This document shows, one piece after another, positions 1 through 11,504 of a DNA stretch of 64,000 bases (within the stretch, counting starts at the first letter, position 1; the number at the start of each line of letters is the position of its first letter). The notes beneath the pieces are model-generated. The model saw nothing but the letters and a program-made list of their open reading frames with translations, was not told where the DNA came from and ran no database searches. The stretch comes from Umbelopsis ramanniana AG (taxonomy: Eukaryota > Mucoromycota > Umbelopsidomycetes > Umbelopsidales > Umbelopsidaceae). The stretch is taken from the NCBI RefSeq assembly GCF_025399195.1, contig NW_026252136.1, positions 62,001-126,000 of the forward strand. The letters run 5' to 3'. Made by a program: the position numbers and the translations under genes.

Positions 1-67
1 TCTGAATGGCTTGACGAAGGCCAGGGAATGCGACAAAGAATGGACCTTTCCAAGCTGCTCGTGGCAT
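1..67 (-). CDS. mitochondrial small ribosomal subunit protein uS19m, 5' part (runs off the left edge)
   Basis: Only the first 22 codons are in the window; the ATG is at 67 and reading goes leftwards out of the window. The N-terminus contains AWKGPFFVAFPGLRQAI, which matches the conserved (S/A)-x-WKGPF start of the uS19 family. Bacterial-type uS19 binds 16S-like rRNA in the head of the small subunit. In fungi the organellar form is a nuclear gene with a short N-terminus like this one (yeast Rsm19). It is divergent from the mitochondrial lysyl-tRNA synthetase gene, with 118 bp between the two ATGs, which supports a mitochondrial role. Identification rests on a short peptide, so it is good but not certain. 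Confidence 0.75.
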   Translation of the reverse strand, partial: MPRAAWKGPFFVAFPGLRQAIQ

Positions 68-185
68 GTTGTAGTAAGATTTCAAAATGTTAAGAACAAG
101 GGCGAGTGTTAGGGATTTTTGCTACAACGCAGCTCAGCCACTCAAAGGAAAATGCCAGTCACAAAGTTCTTGAAGTTGAACAGAC
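68..185. promoter_or_regulatory. short bidirectional promoter between uS19m and mitochondrial LysRS
   Basis: Only 118 bp separate the start codons of two divergent genes whose products both serve mitochondrial translation. No TATA box is obvious. The shared-promoter role is inferred from spacing and orientation alone. Confidence 0.5.
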
Positions 186-2368
186 ATGCTCAGGCACCGC
201 ACCTCACCGTACAGCATTATGTCGCAGAAATGGAGCCAGACTTGTCGAAGGGTGTGCATGCTGCAACGTGTATCGAATAGAACCACCAACTATCGCAACA
301 TAGCAACAAGCACACCATGCAAAGCAAAGCGCTCACAAAGTCTCGCCGAAGCCGATTCACGGCCCGTCAAGGATGTTCGACAGATGGAGTTTCAGTCTTA
401 CAACCTCAATCCATACCCGCGCTTAGCTACACCTCCTGCCACTGCTCCTATGGCGAGTATATCCTCAATAAAGCAGAAATGGGAAACAACCCTTGAAAAG
501 GCCCAAAAAGCTGACCAGACCGTGACCTTGACTGGTGAGCTCTCCGCATACCTACCCATGTTCTCAAACATATACTCAATTCCTATTGTCCTTGGATGTA
601 ATTAGGTCGTATCACTTCAAAGAGAGAGTCCAGTAATAAGCTTGTTTTTTACGATGTGACGTGTGATAGCCATGTCATGCAAGTGGTTGTATCCCGGTCA
701 ACGTACCAAGGATCCCCAGAAGCATTTGCACAGATAAATAAGACTCTCTGCCGCGGCGATATAATAGGTAAGGATACGGTTGTTTTTCTCTCTTTATGTT
801 GGATACCTTGTACTGAAACGATTTCCTCTACATAGCTGTTAGTGGTGTACCTGGCAAAACAAACCATGGCCAATTGAGTATATATGCAACAGAAAGATTG
901 GACCTACTTTCCCCATGCTTGCACGATATTCCCAAAACAAAGTTGAATGATGCAGTAAGTGCAATGACTAACGGAAGGTAACAATTTGCGGCTGGCGTTT
1001 GGTAACTGTTTATTACCAGGGCAAGCGATTTCGAAATAGACATGTAGACCTCTTGACCAACCCAGACGCAATACAGACGTTACGAACTCGCGCTCAAGTA
1101 AGTCGGCACATGTGATCTTTCTTCAGTAGTCTCCTTAGTAACCTTTTATTTTCACTTTTTTGTCTCCTGAATCATTTAGATTATCAAATTCATACGACAA
1201 TTTTTAGACGCACGAGGATTTCTTGAAGTCGAGACTCCGGTACTTGCGACTCTAGCAGGAGGAGCTAATGCTAAACCGTTTGTCACCGTAGCCAATGCGT
1301 TGGACATGGAAATGCAACTTCGAATTGCTCCAGAACTTTACCTCAAGGTGTGTTTGTTTGGTTCTAAACCATTTTCCAGTAGTTTGGCAATGGCTAATCC
1401 TATATTCTGTAGCAATTGGTGATTGGAGGCTTGGACCGAGTATATGAGATTGGAAAGCAGTTTCGCAACGAAGGTATCGATGCTGATCATAACCCTGAAT
1501 TCACAACCTGCGAGTATTATCAAGCATATGGAAATTTAGAAGGCTTGCTTACCGATACAGAAACCATGCTCCGAAGTAAGTCTATCGCCACTTCACACGC
1601 TTTTGTGTTATTAAAAAATATTGATTGTTTCATTAGCCATGGTAGAGGATGTATGTGGGACCCACCAAGTTAAGACGCGAGACGGCACAATTATAGACTT
1701 TAGCAAGCCGTTCCGTAGAATCAATGTACTTGAAGAACTGGAACAAAAGACAAAGCAACCGTTACCAAACTTGGAAGATGCAGGTAAGAGCTTAACTTAC
1801 ATTGCTCGAAGCTCACATGAGTGAGAAGATTTGCACTTTACCTGTTTCGGACAAGTTCTAATGAAAAAGGTGTTGTTCTACAGACGCAGTGACCAATCTG
1901 CTGAGTATATGCCGTGAACAAAATATTCACGTACCGCAACCGCATACCGTTTCCCGCATTCTTGATAAACTCATATCGGGACTCATTGAACCTGAATGCA
2001 TCCATCCAACCTTTTTGCTGGGCCACCCTCTTGTCATGAGTCCACTTGCCAAAGATGCTGTCGACGAACACGGTAGAAGCATTGCCGCCAGATTCGAACT
2101 GTTTGTTGGTACTCGGGAGCTTATTAATGCCTACGAGGAATTGAACGATCCCGATGAACAGCGAAAACGATTTCTCAGACAACAACAGGACCGAATAGAT
2201 GGCGATGGTGAGGCTCAAATGGCCGACCATCGGTTTTGCGATGCCCTCGAGTACGGACTTCCGCCAACTGCAGGATGGGGAATGGGCGTAGATCGTGTTG
2301 TTCAATTGCTAACTGAGAATAATCATATTCGTGAGGTGCTTGCCTTTCCCGTTGTTCGTAACGAGTAA
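186..2368 (+). CDS. MSK1: mitochondrial lysyl-tRNA synthetase (class II)
   Basis: Eight exons: 186-534, 606-767, 836-954, 1020-1097, 1180-1347, 1413-1575, 1637-1783, 1884-2368. The product charges mitochondrial tRNA-Lys with lysine using ATP. The N-terminal ~50 residues are rich in Arg and Ser with few acidic residues, as expected of a mitochondrial presequence. An OB-fold anticodon-binding region follows ([20 protein letters not shown] onwards). The class II core shows motif 2 as [20 protein letters not shown], which is diagnostic of LysRS, and motif 3 as [14 protein letters not shown]. The linker is short, as in organellar enzymes. A second in-frame ATG lies at 219; 186 is preferred because it gives the longer presequence. 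It is divergent from uS19m. Confidence 0.93.
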
Positions 2369-3516
2369 TCAAAACTCCTCCATGTAATTTTACAGTCTTC
2401 CCTATAATATTATTCCTTTCCATCACCCTCCAATTAAAAAGCGACACCAAAGTTTTTTCTTCATCGATGTGCTACTAACAAGGGTCCACCTAAACCCTTT
2501 CCGTGCTGTGCGCATGAGAGTATATAATGTATTGCTCTGTAATTAAATTGCCATTTTCTATGTGTTACTTTGATGAAAGTATTAAATAAAACAGCGTTGG
2601 GTGGGAAATACGCAAAGTGACGTATTGATCTCAGGAGACGATCGTTGGTCTGGTTTGTGACCAATTACAAAAGAGAATGAAAGACGATGGCAATTATCAA
2701 GTTACCAAAGCGCAGCTGTCAGCTTTGTTATCATCGAACAATTTGCCCATTGAGCTGTCGTTTACAGTAACCTGTCAACCTCTTTGTGTTTGCAGGGTCC
2801 AGTAAGTGGCGCTCTTCAGCGTTCCGTTGGTAAATTCCGCTCCATGCACTCAGAACCCTGAGCTGTTGCCAATTGGTGTCACCCAGTCCAACCACATTTA
2901 ATTTTACGAGAATGATAAGCAATGGATGAACCCAGGAAATAGTCCATCCAGCTCATTTTTCCTATTTTCTCCCTTGCCTTCGTAACGCCCCATGATCGTC
3001 ACTGTGTCGATCCATCTATTTTATTTATTTTTGATTTCATCGGGCAGACCATGACATTATATTAAATAATAGTGCACAGTTCCAAATACAAATAGATACA
3101 TTAGGCATCGATCGTGCAGAATATATGTGCTACGTACATTGCTGATGACACAACATTACGCTTGGATACACAGCAGGAACTGGATATAACGTAACCACGA
3201 ACAGGAAAATGAGTTGTACGATATGTGAAAGTCGAATCATAGCACTAGTACAACTTGACGTATAAATCCACGATATCTTGTTCGAGTCCAGAGAATGGTG
3301 ATGTATTATTTTGATGTAAACATATCAAATCAGATCATTGAATTACCACTATCTCTTTTGCGAGCATCATTGGTTAAACCAGTGCAGTCTCGTTTGTGCG
3401 TTATGATATTTGAATGGTACACGAAATTTTGGTTCCTCTCAGGTCCCCCAAAAAATTAAATGTACCTGACCTACCCACTCGTTAAAGTTGATCATTCTGT
3501 TGTTGGCTGAAAAAGA
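2369..3516. other. intergenic stretch, no gene seen
   Basis: About 1.1 kb of AT-rich sequence between LysRS and the chitinase promoter. The short open frames here have no recognisable motif, no plausible splicing partners and overlap each other. I see no RNA gene or repeat. Confidence 0.6.
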
Positions 3517-3525
3517 TATAAAAAG
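3517..3525 (+). promoter_or_regulatory. TATA box of the chitinase gene
   Basis: TATAAAAAG lies about 150 bp upstream of the chitinase ATG at 3676, followed by a pyrimidine-rich 5' leader. It is the best core-promoter match in this interval. Confidence 0.55.
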
Positions 3526-3675
3526 GGCTATCAATTATGACATTTGTTTTCTTCATACCTGAAATAACTCCTGCTTCTACAAGGTCTTTTCTCTTTAGCA
3601 GCACATCCTTTCACGTTCTTTATCACATCTATTGTTCAATTGGCTGGTCCTTAACTTCGAAATCACCCGAACAAA

Positions 3676-5542
3676 ATGGTTTCCTCTTCTTTCATGCTCA
3701 AGAGCGCCTTTGGTGCTACTTTGATGCTCGCCTCTGCTTCTCTTTCACAAGCCTTCAATGCTAATGGCATCAATTATGTCAATTATTGGGGTCAAAATTC
3801 TTACGGTGCCGCCGGAGGTCCGCAGGCAAACTGGCAAAAGAATTTGGCTACATACTGTGAAGACTCCGTTGAAGACATCCTTGTTTTGTCCTTCTTGACA
3901 ACCTTCTTTGGAGCGGGAAATAAGCCCGTGGTCGACTTCAGTAATGCTAGCAATAATTGCACTACTTTTGATGGCACTACCCTTCTGAACTGTCCACAGA
4001 TCGGTCAAGGTAAATTTTTCTGCCTATTTCCAGGGACTGTAAATTCGAAAACTACGAGCTTGATATCCTAATTTAAACCGTCACTCTATTCATTTTCAAC
4101 CATTCCAGATATTAAGACTTGCCAAGCAAAGGGTAAAAAGATTATTCTGGCCCTTGGTGGAGCAGCTGGTTCGTATGGATTTACGTCAGATTCACAAGCA
4201 TCCGGGTTTGCCGATACGCTTTGGGATATTTTCGGTGGAGGTAGTAGCACGACTCGTCCATTCGGTGATGCTGTTATCGATGGCTTCGATTTAGATATTG
4301 AAGGTGGTTCTGCAAGTGGTTATACTACCATGATCAACCAACTGCGCACCCATTTCGGTAAGTTCTTAAGACAGAAACCTCTCAACATTTTAATCCCTTT
4401 TTTTTTTTTATTCATTGTCAATTTTTCTTTCAGCTTCTGATTCGTCAAAGAGTTACTATATCACCGGAGCTCCACAATGCCCTTTCCCTGATGCTTACCT
4501 CGGCGACGCCTTGAGCAACGCTTGGTTCGACTTCGTTTGGGTTCAATTCTATAACAATTACTGTTCTGTCCAAGGTGGTAATTTCAACTTTGGTACTTGG
4601 GATAACTGGGCGAAGACCCAGTCCAAGAACCCCAACGTCAAAATTTACCTCGGTGTTCCTGGCTCCACTTCAGCTGCCTCATCTGGTTATGTTCCCTATA
4701 ACACTCTAACTGGTACCATTGACAGTCTAAAGTCTCAATATTCATCCTTTGGTGGTGTTATGATGTGGGATGCCAGTCAGGCCTATGGTAATACGGAAGT
4801 CAGCCCTAATTTCGCGACCGCTGTTTCAAGCTACTTGCACGGTAGTCAAGCTCCTAAAGCAAACGACAATGCCAAGACAACAAGTACTCCTTCTTCCACT
4901 GGCAAGTCTGCAAGCTCTTCTACCTCAGTCAAGTTCACTAGCACTTCTTCTTCAAGCATTGCCTCTCCTAGCTCCAAGTCTTGTCCAGTTTCCGGCGGCT
5001 CCTGCACCGACGGCGCTATCTCTTGTGCTGGAAATTCAGTGGCTATTTGTGACCACGGAAAATGGGTACTTCAAACTTGCCCTAACAGTTTGGTTTGTGC
5101 TTCTAGTACCGACGGCTCCGCTGTGTACTGCAACTATGGCAGCGTTGCCCAGTCTCAAAGCTGCGGTGCTCAGTCGAAGTTTGTCGCCGTGGCTGCAAAT
5201 GCTACCAACGGCATTCCCAAGACCCAGTCGCCCAATGCTCAAGTTTCTTACTTCATTAATAATGTTAAAAATAACCAATTCCAAGCTTCTTTCAACATCC
5301 GTGCCTCAGGAACCAGTCCCATCAGCAATTCATGGACTCTTACCTTCAACGCTCCTCAAGGTCAAACAGTGCAAAAATCATCTCTAGGTACCGTCAGTCA
5401 ATCTGGAAGCACTGTGACCATCAAGGCAAACCGCAAGAAAGTTCCCACCAATAGTGAGGCTGTCCTTGTCGATATTGTCGGTTCCCATAATAGTACCATG
5501 TTTGAAGGTGTTGATCCCAAATCCATCAAGTTTACCTGGTAA
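3676..5542 (+). CDS. secreted GH18 class III chitinase with C-terminal chitin-binding modules
   Basis: Three exons (3676-4009, 4109-4357, 4434-5542) give 563 residues. The enzyme hydrolyses beta-1,4 bonds in chitin, in cell-wall remodelling or mycoparasitism. Residues 1-25 form a signal peptide ending near SQAF. The GH18 barrel carries the catalytic DxxDxE motif as [16 protein letters not shown] and [10 protein letters not shown] are further class III signatures. After residue ~335 comes a Ser/Thr-rich linker, then a Cys-rich segment ([15 protein letters not shown]...[11 protein letters not shown]) resembling CBM19 of yeast Cts1. A final ~95-residue domain ([10 protein letters not shown]... 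to KFTW) looks like a beta-sandwich carbohydrate-binding module that I cannot assign. No GPI signal is present, so it is probably released. Confidence 0.92.
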
Positions 5543-6638
5543 AGGATACCAACCCATATATTTATCCTCCGCACTCCATTGAAGCATTTTTTTTATATCG
5601 ACAAATATATAAATGCATTTGAAACATCAATTAAATGTTTTGAGCTTATATGATTTATTATGGTCGTGGAACAGGCAGGTATGGTACAGAGTATGGCAAG
5701 TGATAAGCAAGATGGAAAATTTTAAATCTTTTCTTGTCGGCTGGCCAGAATGGACTTAAACATCCTTTCTTCGTAAGCACGCCATCGTTTTCAACTTGCA
5801 AGTTAGCTTATGATAAAAGTGTAGTATCCCACGATTGACCATTGAAAAGACTGATATAATGTCATCTTCCCTCTTACATTTTTTGACAGGGCGACGTTCT
5901 GTGTTCAACAGATACGGATGGTCGATAGTTTTCAAACTTCTCCGCAGAGCTACTTTAAACATTTTTTATATTCATTTAAAGAAAGCAAGGTTGAGAGTCT
6001 TCGTTGCCGATTTCGCTGAAGATTCTTGTGCTTTCTTCATTGGAGAAACATGCATTGTCTTGGTGAGGAACATGGCTTTGTTTCTGTCCCTCACGTTAAC
6101 CTTTTGATTTGGTAGCGAGTTCCTGGCTGATACTTAAAAAAAGTATTTGTTTCATTCCATACAACGATCGGCATCTCTGAACGAATAAAAAAATTTTAAC
6201 TTTAATTCTCGTACGTTTCAAAGAAGCTGAACCATGGCTTCACAGAATAAACGTGGACTGCTGACAATAACATTGAGATAGATATAGGCGCAGCAGTTGT
6301 ACTACAGATAGTGACTAAAACTTCCATTAATTAGCCTTATTAAATGTATTTTCAATGGCATGTTGCTTTATCTTATTTTGCGTTGTCAGCTTGTTTGCTT
6401 AGATTCTAGATGTCAAGACTTATCAGATGTCGCCATCCTATTTTGTAAGTGTATCCTCCGACATCTAGGCATTGGCCACCATTGTATGATCCGACGCCGA
6501 GGAAAAGCCAGCCCAGAAAAAAAAAAAAAAAGTTCAGACTCAAAAAAAAGACCGTCTATGTTTCTTTCTGCGCTGCCACGCGCACACCTTTCTCTCTCTC
6601 TCTCTCCTGTTTCCAACCTCGTTCCACACTTAGCCTGA
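5543..6638. other. intergenic region with a pyrimidine-rich 5' leader of VTC4
   Basis: No gene is supported. A (CT)n run at about 6591-6606 and A-tracts near 6520-6550 lie in the presumed VTC4 promoter and 5' UTR. The 90-codon open frame at 5835-6107 has no motif and is probably spurious. Confidence 0.55.
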
Positions 6639-9164
6639 ATGAAGTTTGGGCATCAACTCAAAACTTCCCTTTACCCAGAGTGGACTTTCCACTACGTTGG
6701 TATGTAGCCTTGTTTTTCTCATATGCCCTTGTCCGCCCATTTTAACCCTTCCGCAATGCAGCTTATGACGATCTCAAGACATTCTTGAAAGTTCACCTCA
6801 AGTCTGAATGGAACGAGGACGACGAGTCCCAGTTTGTAGAAGAGCTCGAGAAAGAACTTGACAAGGTTTACAGTTTCCAAAGGGTTAAGATCGGCGAGAT
6901 AAATAGAAGAATTGAAGCCGAGTCGCAAGAAGTCGATACTTTATGCACAAAGGAAGATCCATCAGACGACGAGTTCACCACCTCGGAAATTGAACTCGGA
7001 CACATTATTGCAGATGTTCATGATTTGGCAAAGTTCACGAGACTCAACTACACTGGGTTTCTTAAAATCATCAAGAAGCACGACGTAAGTTTTTTTTCCA
7101 AATGTAATGAACTGGCTTTTTGCCACACAGCTATTCCGATGGTGTTCTTCTAGACGCCTATTGTTCAAAAATGCATGGTAGCCAATCAAAATCCACACGT
7201 GCCGTATTAATTCAAAGTCCACAGAAAATGACTGGCTGGTCGCTAAAACCGATGTTCATGGTCCGCTTGAACGCAAAACCTTTCTATAAGGAAAATTACG
7301 ATGCCTTGATCGTACGTATCTCTACTCTGTATGACAGAGTCCGTAATCGTGGTAAAGCTCACAGAGGTGATTCCTCTGCTGGAGGAAAGCAAGCTGCCTT
7401 TGTTCGAAACACCACAAAATACTGGTATGAAAAACTTTTGCTACTGATCAGTTACTGTTTTGATCTGAAACACGATCTCCTTAACAATAGCTTTTACTGA
7501 ATCTCTCTCTTTTTGTTCAATATAGGGTTCACCCCGATAATATTACCGAATTGAAACTCATCATCTTGAAGCATCTTCCTGTCCTGGTCTTTAACCCCAA
7601 CAAAGAATTTGAAGTTGCCGATTCAGCCATCACTAGTATCTATTATGACAATGATGATTTCGATCTTTACATGGGTCGTTTGGAAAAATCTGAAGGTGCC
7701 GAAGCCATCCGTATGCGCTGGTATGGTGGTATGGACAGCCAGACAATCTTTGTTGAGCGCAAAACTCATCGTGAAGATTGGACTGGTGAGAAGTCTGTCA
7801 AGGCTCGTTTCCCTATCAAGGAAAAGCATTTGAATGCTTATCTCAAAGGACAATATACCACGGATGAACTGTTTGCAAAGGCAAGAGAACAGGGCAAGAA
7901 GTCAGAGAAGGAAATCAGAGATTTGGAACAGTTGGCGCAAGAGGTTCAATATACCACCTTGACTAAGCGTCTCCACCCTGTCATGCGCTCCTTCTACAAC
8001 CGTACTGCTTTCCAGCTTCCTGGAGACGCCCGTGTTCGTATCAGTTTGGACACTGAACTTTCTTTGATTCGTGAAGACAACTATGGCACTCCTAGATCCG
8101 GTGATAACTGGAGAAGAATGGATATTGGCATTGATTATCCTTTCAAGCAATTACCCGAGAGTGACATCTGCCGTTTCCCTTACGCTATTCTTGAAGTTAA
8201 GCTTCAGACCCACGTTGGTCAAGAACCTCCTCAATGGGTTACTGAGCTCATCAACTCTCACCTGGTCGAAGCCGTCCCAAAATTCTCCAAATTCATTCAC
8301 GGTTGCGCTACCTTGATTGAGGATCGTGCCAAGATGCTTCCATTCTGGTTGCCTCAGATGGATGTCGATATCCGCAAGCCTCCGAACAAGTCATTTGGTT
8401 TGATTCGTCCCGATGAACCCGGTGGTAGCTCTGTCTCAGCTTTGACTTATGGCTCGGATGGCTCCAAGACCTCTGGCGACGAAAGGGAAAATGATCACGT
8501 ACAAATCAACATTGGTCAGGACTCCACTGAACGCACTCCCCTTATCCAGCGTGTCAACAGAGATGCTATACCCGTTGAGCAAGGTGGTGTCACCAAACAA
8601 CTGTCCCCTGCTGGACTTCTCAAGTTCATCAAGAAGGGCAAGCATACTTTGTTTGGCACTCCCAATACACCAGATTATACAGAAGTTGGTGGACAACCTG
8701 GTGATAATAGCCAACCTGTCAAGAGAGCTCCTACAGCTCAGAGACCCAACCCCAAGGTGTACTTTGCTAATGAGCGTACCTTTTTGTCCTGGCTCAAGTT
8801 CACTCTTTTACTTGGCGCCCTTGCTATTGGACTTCTCAACTTCTCCGATGAAGTGGGTCAGATTTCCGCCGGTGTCTTCACTATTCTTGCTATGACTGTC
8901 ATGCTTTACGCTCTCTATGGCTATCATGACCGCGCCAATCGCCTGCAAAGAAAGGAGTTGGGCGACTATTCCGACAAGTACGCTCCTGCTGTTCTGACGG
9001 TGTTTATGATCGCTGCTGTCAGCGTTAACTTTTACTGTAAGTGAATCTTTCGAGCACGTGGGGTCGGGCCTTGCTGACTTGCTAGCGGGTGGTGAAGTAA
9101 ATGACACACATACTGATCAATCATCCTTTTCTTAGTGAGACTTGAACAAGACGCTGGCAATTAA
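6639..9164 (+). CDS. VTC4: vacuolar transporter chaperone 4, polyphosphate polymerase
   Basis: Five exons (6639-6699, 6762-7084, 7225-7424, 7526-9036, 9136-9164) give 707 residues, close to yeast Vtc4 (721). It is the catalytic subunit of the VTC complex, making polyphosphate from ATP at the vacuolar membrane and passing it to the lumen. An N-terminal SPX domain (MKFGHQLK start, inositol-pyrophosphate sensor) is followed by the central tunnel domain with the basic catalytic motifs RMRWYGG and [11 protein letters not shown]. The C-terminal DUF202 region has three membrane segments (about residues 610-700). The start codon is the SPX-defining MKFG, which only appears when the 62-nt first intron is removed. 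A 29-nt last exon supplies the tail LRLEQDAGN; ending instead inside that intron would give a stop at 9044. Confidence 0.94.
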
Positions 9165-9583
9165 GCTGGTAGAACAAATTAGTCTCTCATTTTTTTTATT
9201 TCCTCCCTTACTTTATAGACATTTGTACATACGCTTTCACAATTCCAAATCAGTACAATCGCATTCGCAGTAACAATAAATGTGTGTAGAGTTTCTCCAC
9301 GCTTTTCTTTTTCAAAATGTCCAACCGCCAGCGCATATAGGAGTGATTATGATTCAACTGAAAGCATGGAACGGCTGTACTAATTATGGCCTGTGGGTTT
9401 TATTCCTTAGAAATAGCAAGGGTATATAGTTTGGTAACGACAGTGGGGTATTTAAGAAGAAACAGCTTGTATAACAACAATATTCATAAAAAATATATAC
9501 ACGCTTGATGTGAATTGAATACAACGGTAATAGTGGCAGATGCTTGGATTGGCGTAGTATTTGGCTGGGTAAAGATGTTTGAA
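9165..9583. other. convergent 3' intergenic region
   Basis: About 420 bp between the 3' ends of VTC4 (+) and the FYVE gene (-). It is AT-rich and probably holds both polyadenylation regions; nothing else is seen. Confidence 0.5.
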
Positions 9584-11048
9584 TTACATGGAAGGTTGGA
9601 TGGCCAATCTATGGAAACAGCCGTTGCACACTCTGCTCCACTCAGCTAACAAAGAAGTGTCCGTGGCACAAGATAATAGCAGGCGATTAGCACTGTGTTG
9701 GCTACAGAAAATTTTGCCACAGCTAGAAGATGAAATGAAGCCCCCCTAATCAGTCACAATTGAATTTTTTTGGGGGGAATTTCTCGACTCTATCAAAATT
9801 ATAATTACCTCCGGCAATGATGGCGTCTCTGATACCATCCAAATTTTACATGACAGAGTTGAGGGTGAGCAGAGTGTGCGCCTGTGACATATTGACACTG
9901 ACCAATCTCAATATCTGGCACCCAGTTGCTTTCCAGTCGCCTCTGATATTTTGTTTCCATTGTGGCTGGGCTCAGGTACAAGGCAAAGTCATGGTACGTG
10001 GGTGTTTCCTGTAACAGAAGGGGGTTAAGGGATCATCAGCGGCGGTTCAGTATTAATTATATGGACAATAGTCTAGACTCCATACCTGATCTATGAGCAC
10101 ACCAGTACCTGTTACAACGATACCATCTTTACAGTCTTGAGTGACCTGACCGGTTCCTGCACTGCCGCCAATCATTTGATATATTTGCCACCGCAACCTT
10201 GCCGCTATGTTGCTTTGAGTTGCCTTAGGAGGAGGGGTCAACGCATCATCAGCTGGTTCTTGTTTAGCGCGGATGTCCCTAATGAAATTATCTAAGCTAC
10301 TGAGTAAGACCTGCTGTTTCTTCAAAGTTGAGTTGTACTCTAGCAGTTCTTCTTCATAAATCTCTTCTTGCACTGCATATTTATCCTCTAATTCGTGCTC
10401 AGACTCTAGTAAAGCTCTCACTCTGTTTTCGGACTTCAAAAGATCAAGAGACACTTGCTCCAAAGTTTCGGAATGGCGAATAAGAATGTTGGTGAGAGTG
10501 GTAAATTGCGAATCCCACGACAGGGTGGTTTCGTCCTCCTCGGCGTTGGCCTTCGGAGATCCATGATAAGTCGGTATGGGTGATGATGGCGTACTGGGAA
10601 GCAGCTGCAGGTTTTCTGCTTGGCCACAGGTAGACGATTTGCGGGATATATGACGGTTACAAGCCATACAGGCAGAACGCCGCGACTCTGTACTGGTTTC
10701 AATACTTTGTCCTTGAAAATCAGTTTGGTTTACAAAATCTCCAACCAAGTCCGGTGGCTGATCATGCTGTCCAAGGACGCTACTGGTTTCCGCTTTTGGA
10801 CGTTTTCTTGTTGACACGTCTATAGAACGACGATGTTTGACATTTTTTTTTCTGTTCTCTTTATTTTCGTCCTCTCCAGCCTTGTTGCCTTTCATACGGG
10901 CAATGCTACAAGCGGTGTTTCGTGACAGTCGCTGGATGGAACTGCTGAGTTTCGATGAAACGTTGGCTTTGCTCTTTTTTAGTTTACTAGGCGCTTGGCT
11001 ATCCAATGTGGAAATAGACATCGTTGAAGCAGTAGGAGAATTCCTCAT
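9584..11048 (-). CDS. FYVE zinc-finger protein with coiled coil
   Basis: Three exons (10086-11048, 9809-10008, 9584-9722 on the minus strand) give 433 residues. FYVE fingers bind phosphatidylinositol 3-phosphate on endosomes and vacuoles. Residues 1-170 are basic, Ser-rich and apparently disordered; about 185-275 form a coiled coil (SENRVRALLESEHELEDKYA and following). The C-terminus is a FYVE domain: WVPD motif, RRHHCRSCGKIFC basic patch and a final VCNGC ligand pair. The spacing W-x2-D-x5-C is normal, but the first zinc pair is C-x13-C instead of C-x2-C because of 11 extra residues encoded at 9856-9894. The domain is only visible after splicing. It resembles fungal FYVE proteins of unknown detailed role. 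It is divergent from the DCAF7 gene. Confidence 0.8.
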
Positions 11049-11504
11049 TGCTGTTTACATACGACGATAGAGAAAGATAAGAATGGTAGATTAGTAAAAA
11101 TGGGTTTGAAGAAATAAAAAGAACACAAATGATGAAATCGTCTCTGTCGCATTATATATTCATCCGTATGTGTATACACATGAGGGGATGCATAACTGTG
11201 TATTTTATAAACTTGTAATGAACTCCTGTATGCGAGCGTCATGGATACAAACATCATCGTTGTTAATTCAGAAAAGGCAATTTTCATTCAAACAATCAAA
11301 ATCGTTACCCCTTTCCAAATTGAATTCCGTCAGCTAAATGTCGTCAGGCATCTCTAATGTGGATCGTGCAGGAGGGGAAAGAAACGAGGGGATCGGACCG
11401 CGCGACCAGCTGAGAAGAGCGGGTTAACAAAAACAGCCTTGTTGCAACAGCCTTCACTCTGCTGCAAAACCTCCCTCGCTCCCTTTTCTGAATTCTTTCT
11501 GCCC
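11049..11504. promoter_or_regulatory. divergent intergenic promoter region
   Basis: 456 bp between the divergent starts of the FYVE gene (-) and the DCAF7-like gene (+). It must contain both promoters; no clear TATA element was identified. Confidence 0.4.

Noticed and set aside
649-1043. Minus-strand open frames over the LysRS 5' exons
   Set aside because: They are antisense shadows of LysRS coding exons, whose frame is supported by motifs.
5835-6107. 90-codon open frame in the chitinase-VTC4 spacer
   Set aside because: No motif, odd composition, no splice partner and no good promoter context; likely chance.
9037-9044. VTC4 ending at 9044 by read-through
   Set aside because: A canonical GTAAGT donor lies here and splicing to 9136 gives a better C-terminus, so the read-through stop is probably intronic.
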